From DATAES01 sp963721305 (GTDB taxonomy: Bacteria > Actinomycetota > Acidimicrobiia > Acidimicrobiales > JACDCH01): a DNA stretch of 64,000 bases. Where the stretch lies: positions 62,001 through 126,000 of the forward strand of contig CAVRIR010000003.1 of assembly GCA_963721305.1 (NCBI GenBank). The letters are read 5' to 3'. This document shows, in pieces, positions 36,215-45,035 of this stretch. The notes beneath the pieces were generated by a model. That model saw only the letters and a list, made by a program, of their open reading frames with translations. It did no database searches and had not been told where the DNA came from. The translations under genes and the position numbers were made by a program. Each line of letters opens with the position of its first letter. Positions within the stretch are counted from its first letter, which is position 1.

Positions 36215-37392
36215 TGGCCGTGTCCACCATCCCGAAGACGGCCCTTCCGAAGAGCCCCGCGAGCACCCTGCGGCGCAATCCGACCGCGGCGTGGCGCCAC
36301 CTCGACGTGGTGCTGCTCGCTTGCGTCGTAGCCATTGCCTGCCTCGGCGCGCTCATGGTGTACAGCGCGACGCGCGGCCCGACGCCGCCGTACTCGATGA
36401 CGTTCTTCGAGAAGCAGGCGCTCTACGTCGTGATCGGGCTCGGGGTGCTGGCTGTCGCCACACTCGTCGATTACCGCATCTTCCGCGACTGGGCGCTGTT
36501 CCTGTACTTCGGCGCCTGCGGGCTGCTCGCGCTCGTGGTGTCACCGTTCGGCTCGACGAGCAAGGGCGCGCAGTCGTGGTTCCAGGTCGGTGGCTTCCAG
36601 TTGCAGCCATCCGAGATCGCGAAGGTCGCGCTCATCGTCGCCCTGTCAGCGGTCGCGTCGCAGTTTCGCGGCGAGATCGACTTTCGGCGGCTGTGCGTGC
36701 TTCTGTTGATCGCGGGCCTGCCGCTCGGGCTGATCATGCTGCAACCCGACCTCGGCACCGCGCTCGTGATGGTCGCGATCAGCGCCGGCATCGTGCTCGT
36801 CGCCGGCGCGCGTGGGCGGCACCTCGCCGTGCTCGCGCTTCTCGTGGTCCTCGGTACCGGTTTCGTCCTTCACTCCAACGTCTTGAAGCAGTACCAGACC
36901 GCGCGCTTGACGTCGTTCCTCGCGGAGAACGTCTCGGCGAAGAACAACCCCGAGCTCGCACAGGCCAAGTACAACGTCGACCAGTCGAAGACGGCGATCG
37001 GAGCCGGCGGTCCGTTCGGCGAGGGCCTGTTCCGGGGGAGTCAGACCCGCCTCGGCAACGTCCCCGAGCAGCACACCGACTTCATCTTCACCGCGGTCGG
37101 CGAGCAACTCGGGTTCGCCGGCGCGGGAACGCTGCTGGCGTTGTTCTGCATCATCATGTGGCGGATCTGGCGAACAGCCCAGTTCGCCCGTGACGAGTTC
37201 GGGATGCTGGTGTGTGTCGGCGTCCTTGCGATGCTGATGTTCCAGATCTTCGAGAACGTCGGCATGACCATGGGCATCATGCCGGTGACCGGCATCCCGC
37301 TCCCGTTCATGTCGTACGGGGGCTCGTCGACCATCGCCGAATTCGCGGCCATCGGACTCGTCCTGAACGTCCACATGCGGAGATTCGCCTGA
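36214..37392 (+). CDS. rodA: rod-shape-determining protein RodA (SEDS glycosyltransferase)
   Basis: A 392-aa SEDS protein with about ten helices. Signature parts are ALMVYSATRG, FQLQPSEIAKVALIVALS, MLQPDLGTALVMVAI, GLFRGSQTRLGNVPEQHTDF, FTAVGEQLGFAG and GIPLPFMSYGGSSTIAEF. RodA polymerises lipid II into glycan strands together with PBP2 encoded upstream. The gene closes the morphogenesis cluster; the next gene starts 24 bp later with a different role. Confidence 0.95.
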   Translation: MAVSTIPKTALPKSPASTLRRNPTAAWRHLDVVLLACVVAIACLGALMVYSATRGPTPPYSMTFFEKQALYVVIGLGVLAVATLVDYRIFRDWALFLYFGACGLLALVVSPFGSTSKGAQSWFQVGGFQLQPSEIAKVALIVALSAVASQFRGEIDFRRLCVLLLIAGLPLGLIMLQPDLGTALVMVAISAGIVLVAGARGRHLAVLALLVVLGTGFVLHSNVLKQYQTARLTSFLAENVSAKNNPELAQAKYNVDQSKTAIGAGGPFGEGLFRGSQTRLGNVPEQHTDFIFTAVGEQLGFAGAGTLLALFCIIMWRIWRTAQFARDEFGMLVCVGVLAMLMFQIFENVGMTMGIMPVTGIPLPFMSYGGSSTIAEFAAIGLVLNVHMRRFA

Positions 37393-37415
37393 CCCCAACT
37401 AATCTTTCGAGGGTC

Positions 37416-39326
37416 ATGACGTCCATCTGGCCGCAGCTCGAGACGCTCCTGCCGCGGGTGGCCAAGCCGGCTCGCTACATCGGTTGCGAGCACGGCGCTC
37501 AGAGTCCCGAACACCATCCCGACTCCGTCTCGTGGCTGCTCACGTATCCGGACACGTACGAGATCGGCCTGCCGAATCAGGGGCTGCAGATCCTCTACGA
37601 GATCCTGAACGAGCGGCCCGACGCGGTGGCCGAGCGGGCCTACGCGCCGTGGACCGATCTCGAGGCGCTGTTGCGACAGCACGGTCTTCCGCTGTTCTCG
37701 GTCGACACGCACCGTCCGGCTGGTGAGTTCGACGTCCTCGCGTTCAACGTGTCCGCAGAGCTCATCTACACGAACGTCCTGAACTGCATCGACCTCGCCG
37801 GCGTTCCCGTTCGAGCGGCCGACCGATCGCCTGCGGATCCACTCGTCTGCGCCGGCGGCCACTGCACCTACAACCCCGAGCCGTTGGCGGACTTCCTCGA
37901 CTTCGCGGTGCTGGGCGACGGCGAGGAAGTGGTGTCCGAGATCACCGCTGTCGTCGGCGCGTGGAAGCGCGGTGGCCGAGCCGGCGGTCGAGCGAGCGTG
38001 CTCCTCGATCTCGCTCGGATCGACGGCGTCTACGTGCCGTCGCTGTACGAGGTCACGTACCTCGACGACGGTCGCATCGAAGCAGTGGTGCCGCGTCACG
38101 CGGGTGTGCCCGCGCGCGTCGAGAAGCGCACGATCGTCGACCTCGCCCAGTGGCCGTATCCGAAGGAGCAGCTCGTCCCCGTCACCGAGGTCGTGCACGA
38201 CCGGCTGAACGTCGAGGTGTTCCGGGGTTGCACGCGCGGCTGCCGGTTCTGCCAGGCCGGGATGATCACCCGCCCGGTGCGTGAGCGTCCGGCCGAACAG
38301 GTCCGGCACATGATCACGTCCGGCCTGCGCCGCACCGGTTACGACGAGGTCGCGCTCACGTCGCTGTCGACGGCCGACTTCTCGGGGATCGACGACGTCG
38401 TGCGCGCCACCGTCGACGACACCGAGACGGGATGCGGCAACGTGAGCGTGAGCCTGCCGAGCCTTCGGGTCGACGCGTTCACTGTCGGCATCGCCGCGCA
38501 GATCCAGCGCGCCCGTCGCACCGGCCTCACCTTCGCGCCCGAGGCCGGAACGTGGCGCATGCGCCAGGTCATCAACAAGTTGATCACCGAGGACGACCTC
38601 TTCGCCGCGGTCGAGTCGGCGTACTCACAGGGCTGGCGGCGGATGAAGCTGTACTTCCTCACCGGTCTGCCGACCGAGACGGACGAGGACACGCTCGGCA
38701 TCGCGGAGCTGGCGCGCAAGTGCGTCGAGATCGGTCGCCGCTACCACAAGAGCGCGTCGGTCACGGTCTCCGTCGGTGGGTTCGTGCCCAAGCCGTTCAC
38801 GCCGTTCCAGTGGTTCGGCCAGAACACCGCGGCCGAGTTGAGCCGCAAGGTCGGTCTGCTGCGCGACGCGCTGCACCGTGATCGGAGCGTGCAGTTGAAG
38901 TGGCACGATCCGAAGGCGACGCTGATCGAAGGGCTCGCGTCGCGTGGCGATCGCCGCCTCGGTCCGGTGATCGAGACCGTGTGGCGCCGCGGCGGGACGT
39001 TCCAGGAGTGGTCCGAGCACTTCGACCTCGGCCGGTGGGAGCAGGCGGTCGCCGAAAACGGCCTGTCGATCGACTGGTACGTGCACCGCCACCGCACCGA
39101 GGACGAGGTCCTTCCGTGGGACCACATCTCGGCGGGGCTCCACAAGGACTTCCTCTGGCAGGACTGGCGCGACGCGCTGGCCGAGGTAGGGCTCCCCGAT
39201 TGCCGATGGACGCCGTGCTACGACTGCGGGGCATGCACCGGCTACGGCGTCGAGCACATCGTTGCTTCCGCGACGCCGCCGGCGGGGGGTTCGCAAGGCA
39301 CCGGTCAGTTGGTGTTCGTCCGATGA
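37416..39326 (+). CDS. TIGR03960-type radical SAM protein with B12-binding-like domain
   Basis: A 636-aa protein. The N-terminal 180 residues form a cobalamin-binding-like domain (WLLTYPDTYEIGLPNQGLQI, CAGGHCTYNPEPLADFLDFA). The radical SAM cluster loop is RGCTRGCRFCQAGM with Cys272, Cys276 and Cys279. The barrel contains RRTGLTFAPEAGTWRMRQVI, and a C-terminal cysteine motif CYDCGACTGYG ends the protein. The family is widespread beside a DUF2344 protein and RNase E/G; its reaction is not established to my knowledge. ATG 37416 was chosen over an upstream frame that lies within rodA. It overlaps the DUF2344 gene by ATGA. Confidence 0.9.
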   Translation: MTSIWPQLETLLPRVAKPARYIGCEHGAQSPEHHPDSVSWLLTYPDTYEIGLPNQGLQILYEILNERPDAVAERAYAPWTDLEALLRQHGLPLFSVDTHRPAGEFDVLAFNVSAELIYTNVLNCIDLAGVPVRAADRSPADPLVCAGGHCTYNPEPLADFLDFAVLGDGEEVVSEITAVVGAWKRGGRAGGRASVLLDLARIDGVYVPSLYEVTYLDDGRIEAVVPRHAGVPARVEKRTIVDLAQWPYPKEQLVPVTEVVHDRLNVEVFRGCTRGCRFCQAGMITRPVRERPAEQVRHMITSGLRRTGYDEVALTSLSTADFSGIDDVVRATVDDTETGCGNVSVSLPSLRVDAFTVGIAAQIQRARRTGLTFAPEAGTWRMRQVINKLITEDDLFAAVESAYSQGWRRMKLYFLTGLPTETDEDTLGIAELARKCVEIGRRYHKSASVTVSVGGFVPKPFTPFQWFGQNTAAELSRKVGLLRDALHRDRSVQLKWHDPKATLIEGLASRGDRRLGPVIETVWRRGGTFQEWSEHFDLGRWEQAVAENGLSIDWYVHRHRTEDEVLPWDHISAGLHKDFLWQDWRDALAEVGLPDCRWTPCYDCGACTGYGVEHIVASATPPAGGSQGTGQLVFVR

Positions 39327-40057
39327 CGCGCGAAGGCCACCGCCGCTATCGCATCAGGTTCTCGAAGCTGGGGAAGATCCGCTTCACCAGCCATCGTGAC
39401 GTCGCACGCCTTTGGGAGCGGGCGCTGCGACGGGCCGCCGTTCCGGTGGCCTACAGCGAGGGGTTCTCCCCTCATCCCAAGCTGAGCTTCGGGCTGGCGC
39501 TGTCGACCGGCCACGAATCGCTCGGCGAGTACCTCGACGTCGAGGTCGCGGGTTCGCTCGGCGAACCCCTGGACGTCGAGGCGCTCATCACCCGGCTCGA
39601 TCCGGGCCTGCCCATCGGTTTGGATGTGCAGGCGGCGGCCGAGATCGCGCCCGGTACATCGTCGCTGCAGCAAGCTGTCGAGAGCTGCACGTGGCGAATC
39701 GGGATCCAGGGCCATGGCAGCCGCCAGCTGGCCGCGCGCGTGGACGACGTCCTCGGGGCGGAGTCGATCGTCGTCACCCGCGAGCGCAAGGGCCAGCCGG
39801 TGACCGACGACGTGCGTCCCGCCGTCGTGGCCCTCGACATCTCCGGTGACGCGGAGGTGGTGGCCGAACTGGCCACCCAACCGCGGGGTTTGCGACCGTC
39901 CGAGCTCGTCAGTGCGCTCGCACGCGACGGCGACTTGGAAGAAGGTCGCGTCATGCGAATTCATCAATGGCTGTCGATCGACGGCGCGCGCGAGGAGCCG
40001 CTCCCGCTCCTGCTCGACGCGACGTCGGCGCCGCACGCACAGGCGCGTGCGTCATGA
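39323..40057 (+). CDS. TIGR03936/DUF2344 radical-SAM-linked protein
   Basis: A 244-aa protein with the DUF2344 signature: RYRIRFSKLGKIRFTSHRDV, then ALRRAAVPVAYSEGFSPHPK, LSFGLALSTGHESLGEYLDV and DPGLPIGLDVQAA. In many bacteria it is fused to or next to the TIGR03960 radical SAM protein, and here the two overlap by 4 nt. Its fold suggests RNA or tRNA/rRNA contact, but that is inference. It is followed 16 bp later by the RNase E/G gene. Confidence 0.88.
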   Translation: MTREGHRRYRIRFSKLGKIRFTSHRDVARLWERALRRAAVPVAYSEGFSPHPKLSFGLALSTGHESLGEYLDVEVAGSLGEPLDVEALITRLDPGLPIGLDVQAAAEIAPGTSSLQQAVESCTWRIGIQGHGSRQLAARVDDVLGAESIVVTRERKGQPVTDDVRPAVVALDISGDAEVVAELATQPRGLRPSELVSALARDGDLEEGRVMRIHQWLSIDGAREEPLPLLLDATSAPHAQARAS

Positions 40058-40072
40058 GAAGGGACCTCATCC

Positions 40073-41968
40073 ATGTCCGAACCCCTGGCCGAGGGCGCGC
40101 CCGCATCGGGCGAGCCCCCGCGGGAAGACCCTCCGAACACCACACGGGCTGAGACCACCGACAACGCCTCATCGGGAGGCGCGATCAACAGCGCCGCACC
40201 GCGTCCGCGCCGCCGGCGCGGCTCGCGCGGCGGCCGCAATCGCAACCGTCCTCGTCCGTCGACCGGCGCCGCTGATGCCGGGGGCGGCGACGCTGACGGT
40301 GACGACGAGCGTCCGGAGCTGCCCGAGCGCCCTGGCGAGGGGCGCCCGTCGGTCGAGGCGGCCGAGCGGGCACTCGTCCGCAAGCCCCAGATAGGTGACA
40401 CCCGTCCAGCGCCGGCGAGCACCACGCCGGCGGCCGAGCAGACGTCCGGGGACGGCAAGGCTGCGGGCAGCTCGTCCGGAACCGGGGCCAAGCGCAGGCG
40501 CCGCCGCGGTGGCCGTGGTCGCGGCTCTGGAGCCGGGTCGGGCGGGGGTGGCCAGGGCCGGCCCTCGCGTCCGGTGCAGGCCGTCCTCGCGGATGACGAA
40601 CCGCTCGAGCTCGACGACGACGTTCTCGAGACGCGGCGCGGCCGCGAGCGGAAGGGACGGCCGGTCGGTCGGTACCTGATGTGCGTCCACGTGCAGCCGG
40701 CCCAGTCCGGCGAGGCCGAGAGCGGACGCGTGGCGCAGATCGCCGTCCTCGAAGGGCGGGCGCTCCTCGAGCACTACGTCTCCCGCCCGGCTGACGACAT
40801 CACCCAGATCCACGGCAACATCTATCTCGGCAAGGTCCAGAACGTGCTGCCCGGCATGGAGGCCGCGTTCGTCGACATCGGGACGCCGAAGAACGCCGTG
40901 CTGTACCGCGGCGACGTGCAGTACGACCCGGAGGACGTCGACGAGCGCACGTCCTCCCAGCCGCGCATCGAGCAGCTGCTGCGCGCGAAGCAGACGATCG
41001 TGTGCCAGGTCACGAAGAACCCGATCGGGGCCAAGGGCGCGCGGCTGACGCAGGAGGTCTCGCTCCCGGGCCGGTTCGTCGTGCTCATCCCCAACTCGTC
41101 GACGTACGGCATCTCGAAGCGGTTGCCCGACGACGAGCGCCGTCGCTTGCGCAGCATCCTCGACAAGGTCAAGCCGAAGGAGCACGGCGTGATCGTGCGC
41201 ACCGCGGCGGAGCGGGTCACGTCCGAGGAGATCGAGCGCGACGTCCTTCGGTTGCTGCGCCAGTGGGAGCAGATCGACGCGCTCGCGAAGCGATCGACGG
41301 CGCCGACGCTGCTTTATCGCGAGCCGGACATGGCCGTGCGCGTGATCCGCGAGGAGTTCAACCGCGAGTACCGCGGCGTGATCATCGACGACGCCGAGCT
41401 GTACGAGGAGGTGCGGGACTACGTCACGTCGATCTCGCCCGCGCTCGCTGACCGCGTCGAGTTCTACGACCCTTCGGTCGAGCCGCTGCCGGCGTTCGAG
41501 CGCTTCCACGTGCACGAGCAGTTGCACAAGGGACTCGACCGCAAGGTGTGGCTGCCCTCGGGTGGCTCGCTGATCATCGAGCACACCGAGGCGCTCACGG
41601 TCATCGACGTGAACACGGGGAAGAACGTGGGCACGTCGAGCCTCGAAGAGACGGTGTTCCGCAACAACCTCGAGGCCGCCGTCGAGGTGGCCCGTCAGCT
41701 GCGGCTGCGCGACATCGGAGGCATCATCGTCGTCGACTTCATCGACATGGAGGTGCGCGACAACCGCGAGCAGGTCATCAAGGTCTTCCGCGACGCGCTG
41801 GCCCGCGACAAGACCCGCACTCAGGTGTTCGACATCTCGGAGCTGGGCCTCGTGGAGATGACCCGCAAGCGCATCGGCGAGGGTCTTCTCGAGTCGTTCT
41901 CCCACCTGTGCCCCCATTGCGACGGTCGCGGGGTGCAGTTCGACGTGGACCTGCTCGGATCCGAGTGA
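40073..41968 (+). CDS. rne: ribonuclease E/G
   Basis: A 631-aa Rne/Rng endoribonuclease. About 200 N-terminal residues are low-complexity and Arg/Gly/Pro-rich, a common actinobacterial extension. The S1 domain contains GNIYLGKVQNVLPGMEAAFV. The catalytic DNase-I-like part has the magnesium aspartates in ALTVIDVNTGKN and IVVDFIDME, and the zinc-link region CPHCDGRG at the C-terminus. It starts mRNA decay and processes rRNA/tRNA. ATG 40073 follows AGAAGGGA. The gene sits between the radical SAM pair and rplU, a conserved order. Confidence 0.92.
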   Translation: MSEPLAEGAPASGEPPREDPPNTTRAETTDNASSGGAINSAAPRPRRRRGSRGGRNRNRPRPSTGAADAGGGDADGDDERPELPERPGEGRPSVEAAERALVRKPQIGDTRPAPASTTPAAEQTSGDGKAAGSSSGTGAKRRRRRGGRGRGSGAGSGGGGQGRPSRPVQAVLADDEPLELDDDVLETRRGRERKGRPVGRYLMCVHVQPAQSGEAESGRVAQIAVLEGRALLEHYVSRPADDITQIHGNIYLGKVQNVLPGMEAAFVDIGTPKNAVLYRGDVQYDPEDVDERTSSQPRIEQLLRAKQTIVCQVTKNPIGAKGARLTQEVSLPGRFVVLIPNSSTYGISKRLPDDERRRLRSILDKVKPKEHGVIVRTAAERVTSEEIERDVLRLLRQWEQIDALAKRSTAPTLLYREPDMAVRVIREEFNREYRGVIIDDAELYEEVRDYVTSISPALADRVEFYDPSVEPLPAFERFHVHEQLHKGLDRKVWLPSGGSLIIEHTEALTVIDVNTGKNVGTSSLEETVFRNNLEAAVEVARQLRLRDIGGIIVVDFIDMEVRDNREQVIKVFRDALARDKTRTQVFDISELGLVEMTRKRIGEGLLESFSHLCPHCDGRGVQFDVDLLGSE

Positions 41969-42000
41969 CACCCGGCTTTCGGCGGGTAGGCCCTGACCAG

Positions 42001-42006
42001 TAACAT
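42001..42006 (+). promoter_or_regulatory. candidate -10 box upstream of rplU
   Basis: TAACAT lies 9 nt before the rplU ATG, the same distance seen for the trigger factor gene, and a TTTCGG 18 bp upstream could serve as -35. There is no good ribosome-binding site in the 9 nt, so a leaderless rplU-rpmA transcript is possible. Confidence 0.35.
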
Positions 42007-42015
42007 CGAACCCCT

Positions 42016-42339
42016 ATGTATGCCGTGATCAAGTCGGGCGGAAAGCAGACCCGCGTCGCCGAGGGCGAGCGAGTGAACGTCGAGCGCCTGGGCGCCGCGG
42101 TTGGCGACGACGTGACCCTCGCGCCCGTGTTGGTGGTCGACGGCGACACGGTGCTGTCGACGCCGGACGAGCTGTCCGGTGCCTCGGTGGCCGCCCGGGT
42201 GGTCGGCGAGGCCAAGGGACCGAAGATCACCGGCTTCACGTACAAGAACAAGACGCGCTCGCGGCGGCGCTGGGGCCACCGGCAGAAGTACGACACGATC
42301 GAGATCACCGGTATCGCCGCCGGCGCGGCAAAGAAGTAG
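42016..42339 (+). CDS. rplU: 50S ribosomal protein L21
   Basis: A 107-aa L21: MYAVIKSGGKQTRVAEGERV at the N-terminus, a middle beta-barrel region (VLVVDGDTVLSTPDELSGAS), and the C-terminal signature KITGFTYKNKTRSRRRWGHR followed by QKYDTIEITGI. It binds 23S rRNA domain V of the large subunit. It precedes rpmA by 9 bp, the usual L21-L27 pair. Confidence 0.97.
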   Translation: MYAVIKSGGKQTRVAEGERVNVERLGAAVGDDVTLAPVLVVDGDTVLSTPDELSGASVAARVVGEAKGPKITGFTYKNKTRSRRRWGHRQKYDTIEITGIAAGAAKK

Positions 42340-42348
42340 GAGACCAGG

Positions 42349-42600
42349 ATGTCGAAGACCAAGGGTGGCGGCTCGACCCGCAACGGCCGCGACTCCCAGG
42401 CCCAGCGACTCGGGGTGAAGGTGTACGACGGCACGATCGTGCAGTCCGGAGCCATCATCGTGCGCCAGCGCGGCACCCGGTTCCACCCGGGCGACAACGT
42501 CGGGCGGGGCAGCGACGACACGCTGTTCGCGACCGCCGCCGGAGCGGTGAAGTTCGGCCAGCGCGGCGGGCGGCGCGTGGTCGACGTCATCTCTGGCTAG
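42349..42600 (+). CDS. rpmA: 50S ribosomal protein L27
   Basis: An 83-aa L27, beginning MSKTKGGGSTRNGRDSQAQR, then LGVKVYDGTIVQSGAIIVRQ, RGTRFHPGDNVGRGSDDTLF. The N-terminal tail reaches the peptidyl-transferase centre. Unlike firmicute L27 there is no cleavable N-terminal extension. It is translated 9 bp after rplU. Confidence 0.97.
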   Translation: MSKTKGGGSTRNGRDSQAQRLGVKVYDGTIVQSGAIIVRQRGTRFHPGDNVGRGSDDTLFATAAGAVKFGQRGGRRVVDVISG

Positions 42601-42672
42601 GCGCGCCCGGCCCGGAGACCCGGTACGACTCGTGAGGTAGGTCGCCGCGCGGCCGTTGCCTAGCCTGGCTGT

Positions 42673-43944
42673 GTGGCGGGCTTCGTCGACGAGTGCAACC
42701 TTCATGTGAAAGGCGGTGACGGCGGCGCGGGCTGCGTCGCGTTCCGTCGAGAGGCGCACGTTCCGAAGGGCGGGCCCGACGGTGGTGACGGCGGCAGCGG
42801 TGGCGACGTCTGGCTCGTGGCCGATCGCAATGTCGCATCGCTGCTCGCGTTCAAGGACCATCCCCATCGCCGTGCCACCGCTGGCGTGCACGGTCAGGGC
42901 AAGCGCCGCCACGGCGCCGGCGGCGACGACCTGGCCGTGCCGGTACCCGAAGGCACGGTCGTCCGCGATCAGTCGGGCGCTGTCCTGGCCGACCTGGTGC
43001 ACGAAGGCGACCGCTACCTCGCCGCTGAGGGTGGACAAGGCGGCCGCGGCAACGCTCGCTTCCTCTCGAACCGCCGGCGGGCGCCGTCCTTCGCCGAACA
43101 GGGCGAGCCGGGCGCCGAGCGCTGGTTGCGACTCGAGCTCAAGCTGGTCGCCGATGTCGCGCTCGTGGGGTTCCCGAACGTCGGGAAGTCCACGCTGATC
43201 TCGACCATGTCGGCGGCCAAGCCGAAGATCGCCGACTACCCCTTCACCACCCTCGAACCGAACCTCGGTGTCGTCCGCATCGGCGACGCGGAGTACATCG
43301 TCGCCGACGTTCCGGGACTCATCGAAGGAGCGAGCGAAGGACGAGGTCTCGGTCATCAGTTCCTCCGTCATGTCGAGCGAGCGCGCGTCTTGTGCGTGCT
43401 CGTCGATCTCGGATGGGAGACCTCGGGCGCGCCGACGCCGGTGCAACAGCTACGGGTCCTGCTGAACGAGCTCGACCGCTACGAGCCCGACCTGCTCGAG
43501 CGCCCGCGCATCGTCGTCGGCTCGCGCGCCGACATCGGCACATCCTCCTCGTCCGACGACGGCATCGAGCTGTCCGTGTCGGCCGTGACCGGCGACGGCG
43601 TAGCGGCGTTGACCGGGCGCCTGGCCCAACTCGTCGTCGAGGCCCGCGCCGCGGTGAGCGCCACCGAGGCGTTCGTCGTCCACCGTCCGAGCGCCGAAGG
43701 ATTCCGCGTCGAGCCGGTTGAGGGCGACGGCGGTGGCTGGCGGGTCGTCGGCAGGCAAGCCGAGCGAGCTGTTGCGCTGTCCGATCTCACCAACCCCGAG
43801 GCGCTCGCCTACGCCCAGGGACGGTTGCGATCGCTCGGCGTCGACCGAGCCCTCGCCCGCGCCGGCGCAGCCGAAGGCGACCTCGTCCGCATCGGCGGCT
43901 TCGTCTTCGAGTACGAGCCCGACGACCAGGTGCTGACCACGTGA
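42673..43944 (+). CDS. obgE: GTPase ObgE/CgtA
   Basis: A 423-aa Obg GTPase. The glycine-rich Obg fold (about 1-158) contains HVKGGDGGAGCVAFRREAHV and GGQGGRGNARF. The G domain has G1 GFPNVGKST (166-174), G2 region FTTLEPNLGVV and G3 ADVPGLIEGASEGRGLG. G4 reads VVGSRADIG, where the usual form is NKxD or similar, so specificity residues differ. An OCT domain ends the protein. It works in 50S maturation and stress control. GTG 42673 lies 6 nt past a TAGCCT that may be the -10 of a leaderless transcript. It overlaps proB (GTGA). Confidence 0.95.
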   Translation: MAGFVDECNLHVKGGDGGAGCVAFRREAHVPKGGPDGGDGGSGGDVWLVADRNVASLLAFKDHPHRRATAGVHGQGKRRHGAGGDDLAVPVPEGTVVRDQSGAVLADLVHEGDRYLAAEGGQGGRGNARFLSNRRRAPSFAEQGEPGAERWLRLELKLVADVALVGFPNVGKSTLISTMSAAKPKIADYPFTTLEPNLGVVRIGDAEYIVADVPGLIEGASEGRGLGHQFLRHVERARVLCVLVDLGWETSGAPTPVQQLRVLLNELDRYEPDLLERPRIVVGSRADIGTSSSSDDGIELSVSAVTGDGVAALTGRLAQLVVEARAAVSATEAFVVHRPSAEGFRVEPVEGDGGGWRVVGRQAERAVALSDLTNPEALAYAQGRLRSLGVDRALARAGAAEGDLVRIGGFVFEYEPDDQVLTT

Positions 43945-45035
43945 AGATCGTCTGCAAGATCGGCACGTCCTCGATCACCGACGCTCACGGCGAGATCCGC
44001 GACGACGCGGTCGCCGCGTTCTGCAAGGAGATCTCCGCCCTGCGCGACGACGGCCACACCGTGATCGCTGTCACGTCCGGTGCCATCGCGGCCGGGCTAC
44101 CCGCGCTCGATCTCCACGGCGACGCCCGTCCCCGCGACAAGCAGACGTTGCAAGCGGTCTCGGCTGTCGGCCAGAGCCGGCTGATGCGCGTGTACGAGCA
44201 GGCCTTCGCCGACCTCGGAATCGTCTCGGGACAGGTGCTGCTCGCGCCGCTCGACTTCGGCATCCGCCAGCAGTACCTGCACGCCCGCGGCACCATCGAT
44301 CGCCTGCTCGAGCTCGGCGTCGTCCCGGTCGTCAACGAGAACGATGCCATCGCCGACGACGAGATCCGCTTCGGCGACAACGACCGACTCGCCGCGCTCG
44401 TGGCCCACCTCATCGATGCGTCAGTGCTCGTCATACTCACCGACGCGCCTGGCCTGCTGACCGCCGACCCCCGGCTCGACCCGTCTGCGTCGCTCATCGA
44501 GGAGATCGTCGAGGTCGACCAGACCCTCGAGGCGGTGGCCGGGGGCGCCGGGACCGTGCGCGGAAGTGGCGGCATGGCCTCCAAGATCGCCGCCGCCAAG
44601 ATCGCGGCCTGGTCCGGCGTTCGTGTCGTCATCGCCAGCGCGGACCGCCCCGGCGTCTTGCGCGCCGCCGTCGCCGGGGAGGCCGGCGTCGGCACGGTGG
44701 TCCTTCCCCGTGACCGGCGACTGCCCGCCCGCAAGCTGTGGATCGCCTTCGCGGTCGACACTCGAGGCACCATCACCGTCGACGACGGCGCCCGCCGGGC
44801 CCTGTGCGAGGGGGGACGATCGCTGCTGCCGGCCGGCATCACCGGCGTCGAGGGCCGGTTTCTCGCCGACGAAGCGGTCGAGCTCGCCGGCCCTGACCGG
44901 CGGGTCTTCGCCAAGGGTCTCGTCCGGGCCGGCTCGGACGTCATCGCCCGAATCGCCGGCCGCCGGACCGCCGACCTTCCCGAGGGTGTCGTGCACGAAG
45001 TCGTCCACCGCGACGATCTCGTCGTTCTTCCCTGA
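43941..45035 (+). CDS. proB: glutamate 5-kinase
   Basis: A 364-aa amino-acid kinase with a C-terminal PUA domain. The N-terminal CKIGTSSITDAHGEI, VTSGAIAAGLPAL, VVNENDAIADDEIRFGDND and VRGSGGMASKIAAAKIA define glutamate 5-kinase, the first step of proline synthesis. The PUA part begins near 278 (GTITVDDGARRALCEGGRSL). The GTG start overlaps the obgE stop. The last 615 bp are covered on the other strand by the tail of the DUF222/HNH reading frame. Confidence 0.95.
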   Translation: MKIVCKIGTSSITDAHGEIRDDAVAAFCKEISALRDDGHTVIAVTSGAIAAGLPALDLHGDARPRDKQTLQAVSAVGQSRLMRVYEQAFADLGIVSGQVLLAPLDFGIRQQYLHARGTIDRLLELGVVPVVNENDAIADDEIRFGDNDRLAALVAHLIDASVLVILTDAPGLLTADPRLDPSASLIEEIVEVDQTLEAVAGGAGTVRGSGGMASKIAAAKIAAWSGVRVVIASADRPGVLRAAVAGEAGVGTVVLPRDRRLPARKLWIAFAVDTRGTITVDDGARRALCEGGRSLLPAGITGVEGRFLADEAVELAGPDRRVFAKGLVRAGSDVIARIAGRRTADLPEGVVHEVVHRDDLVVLP

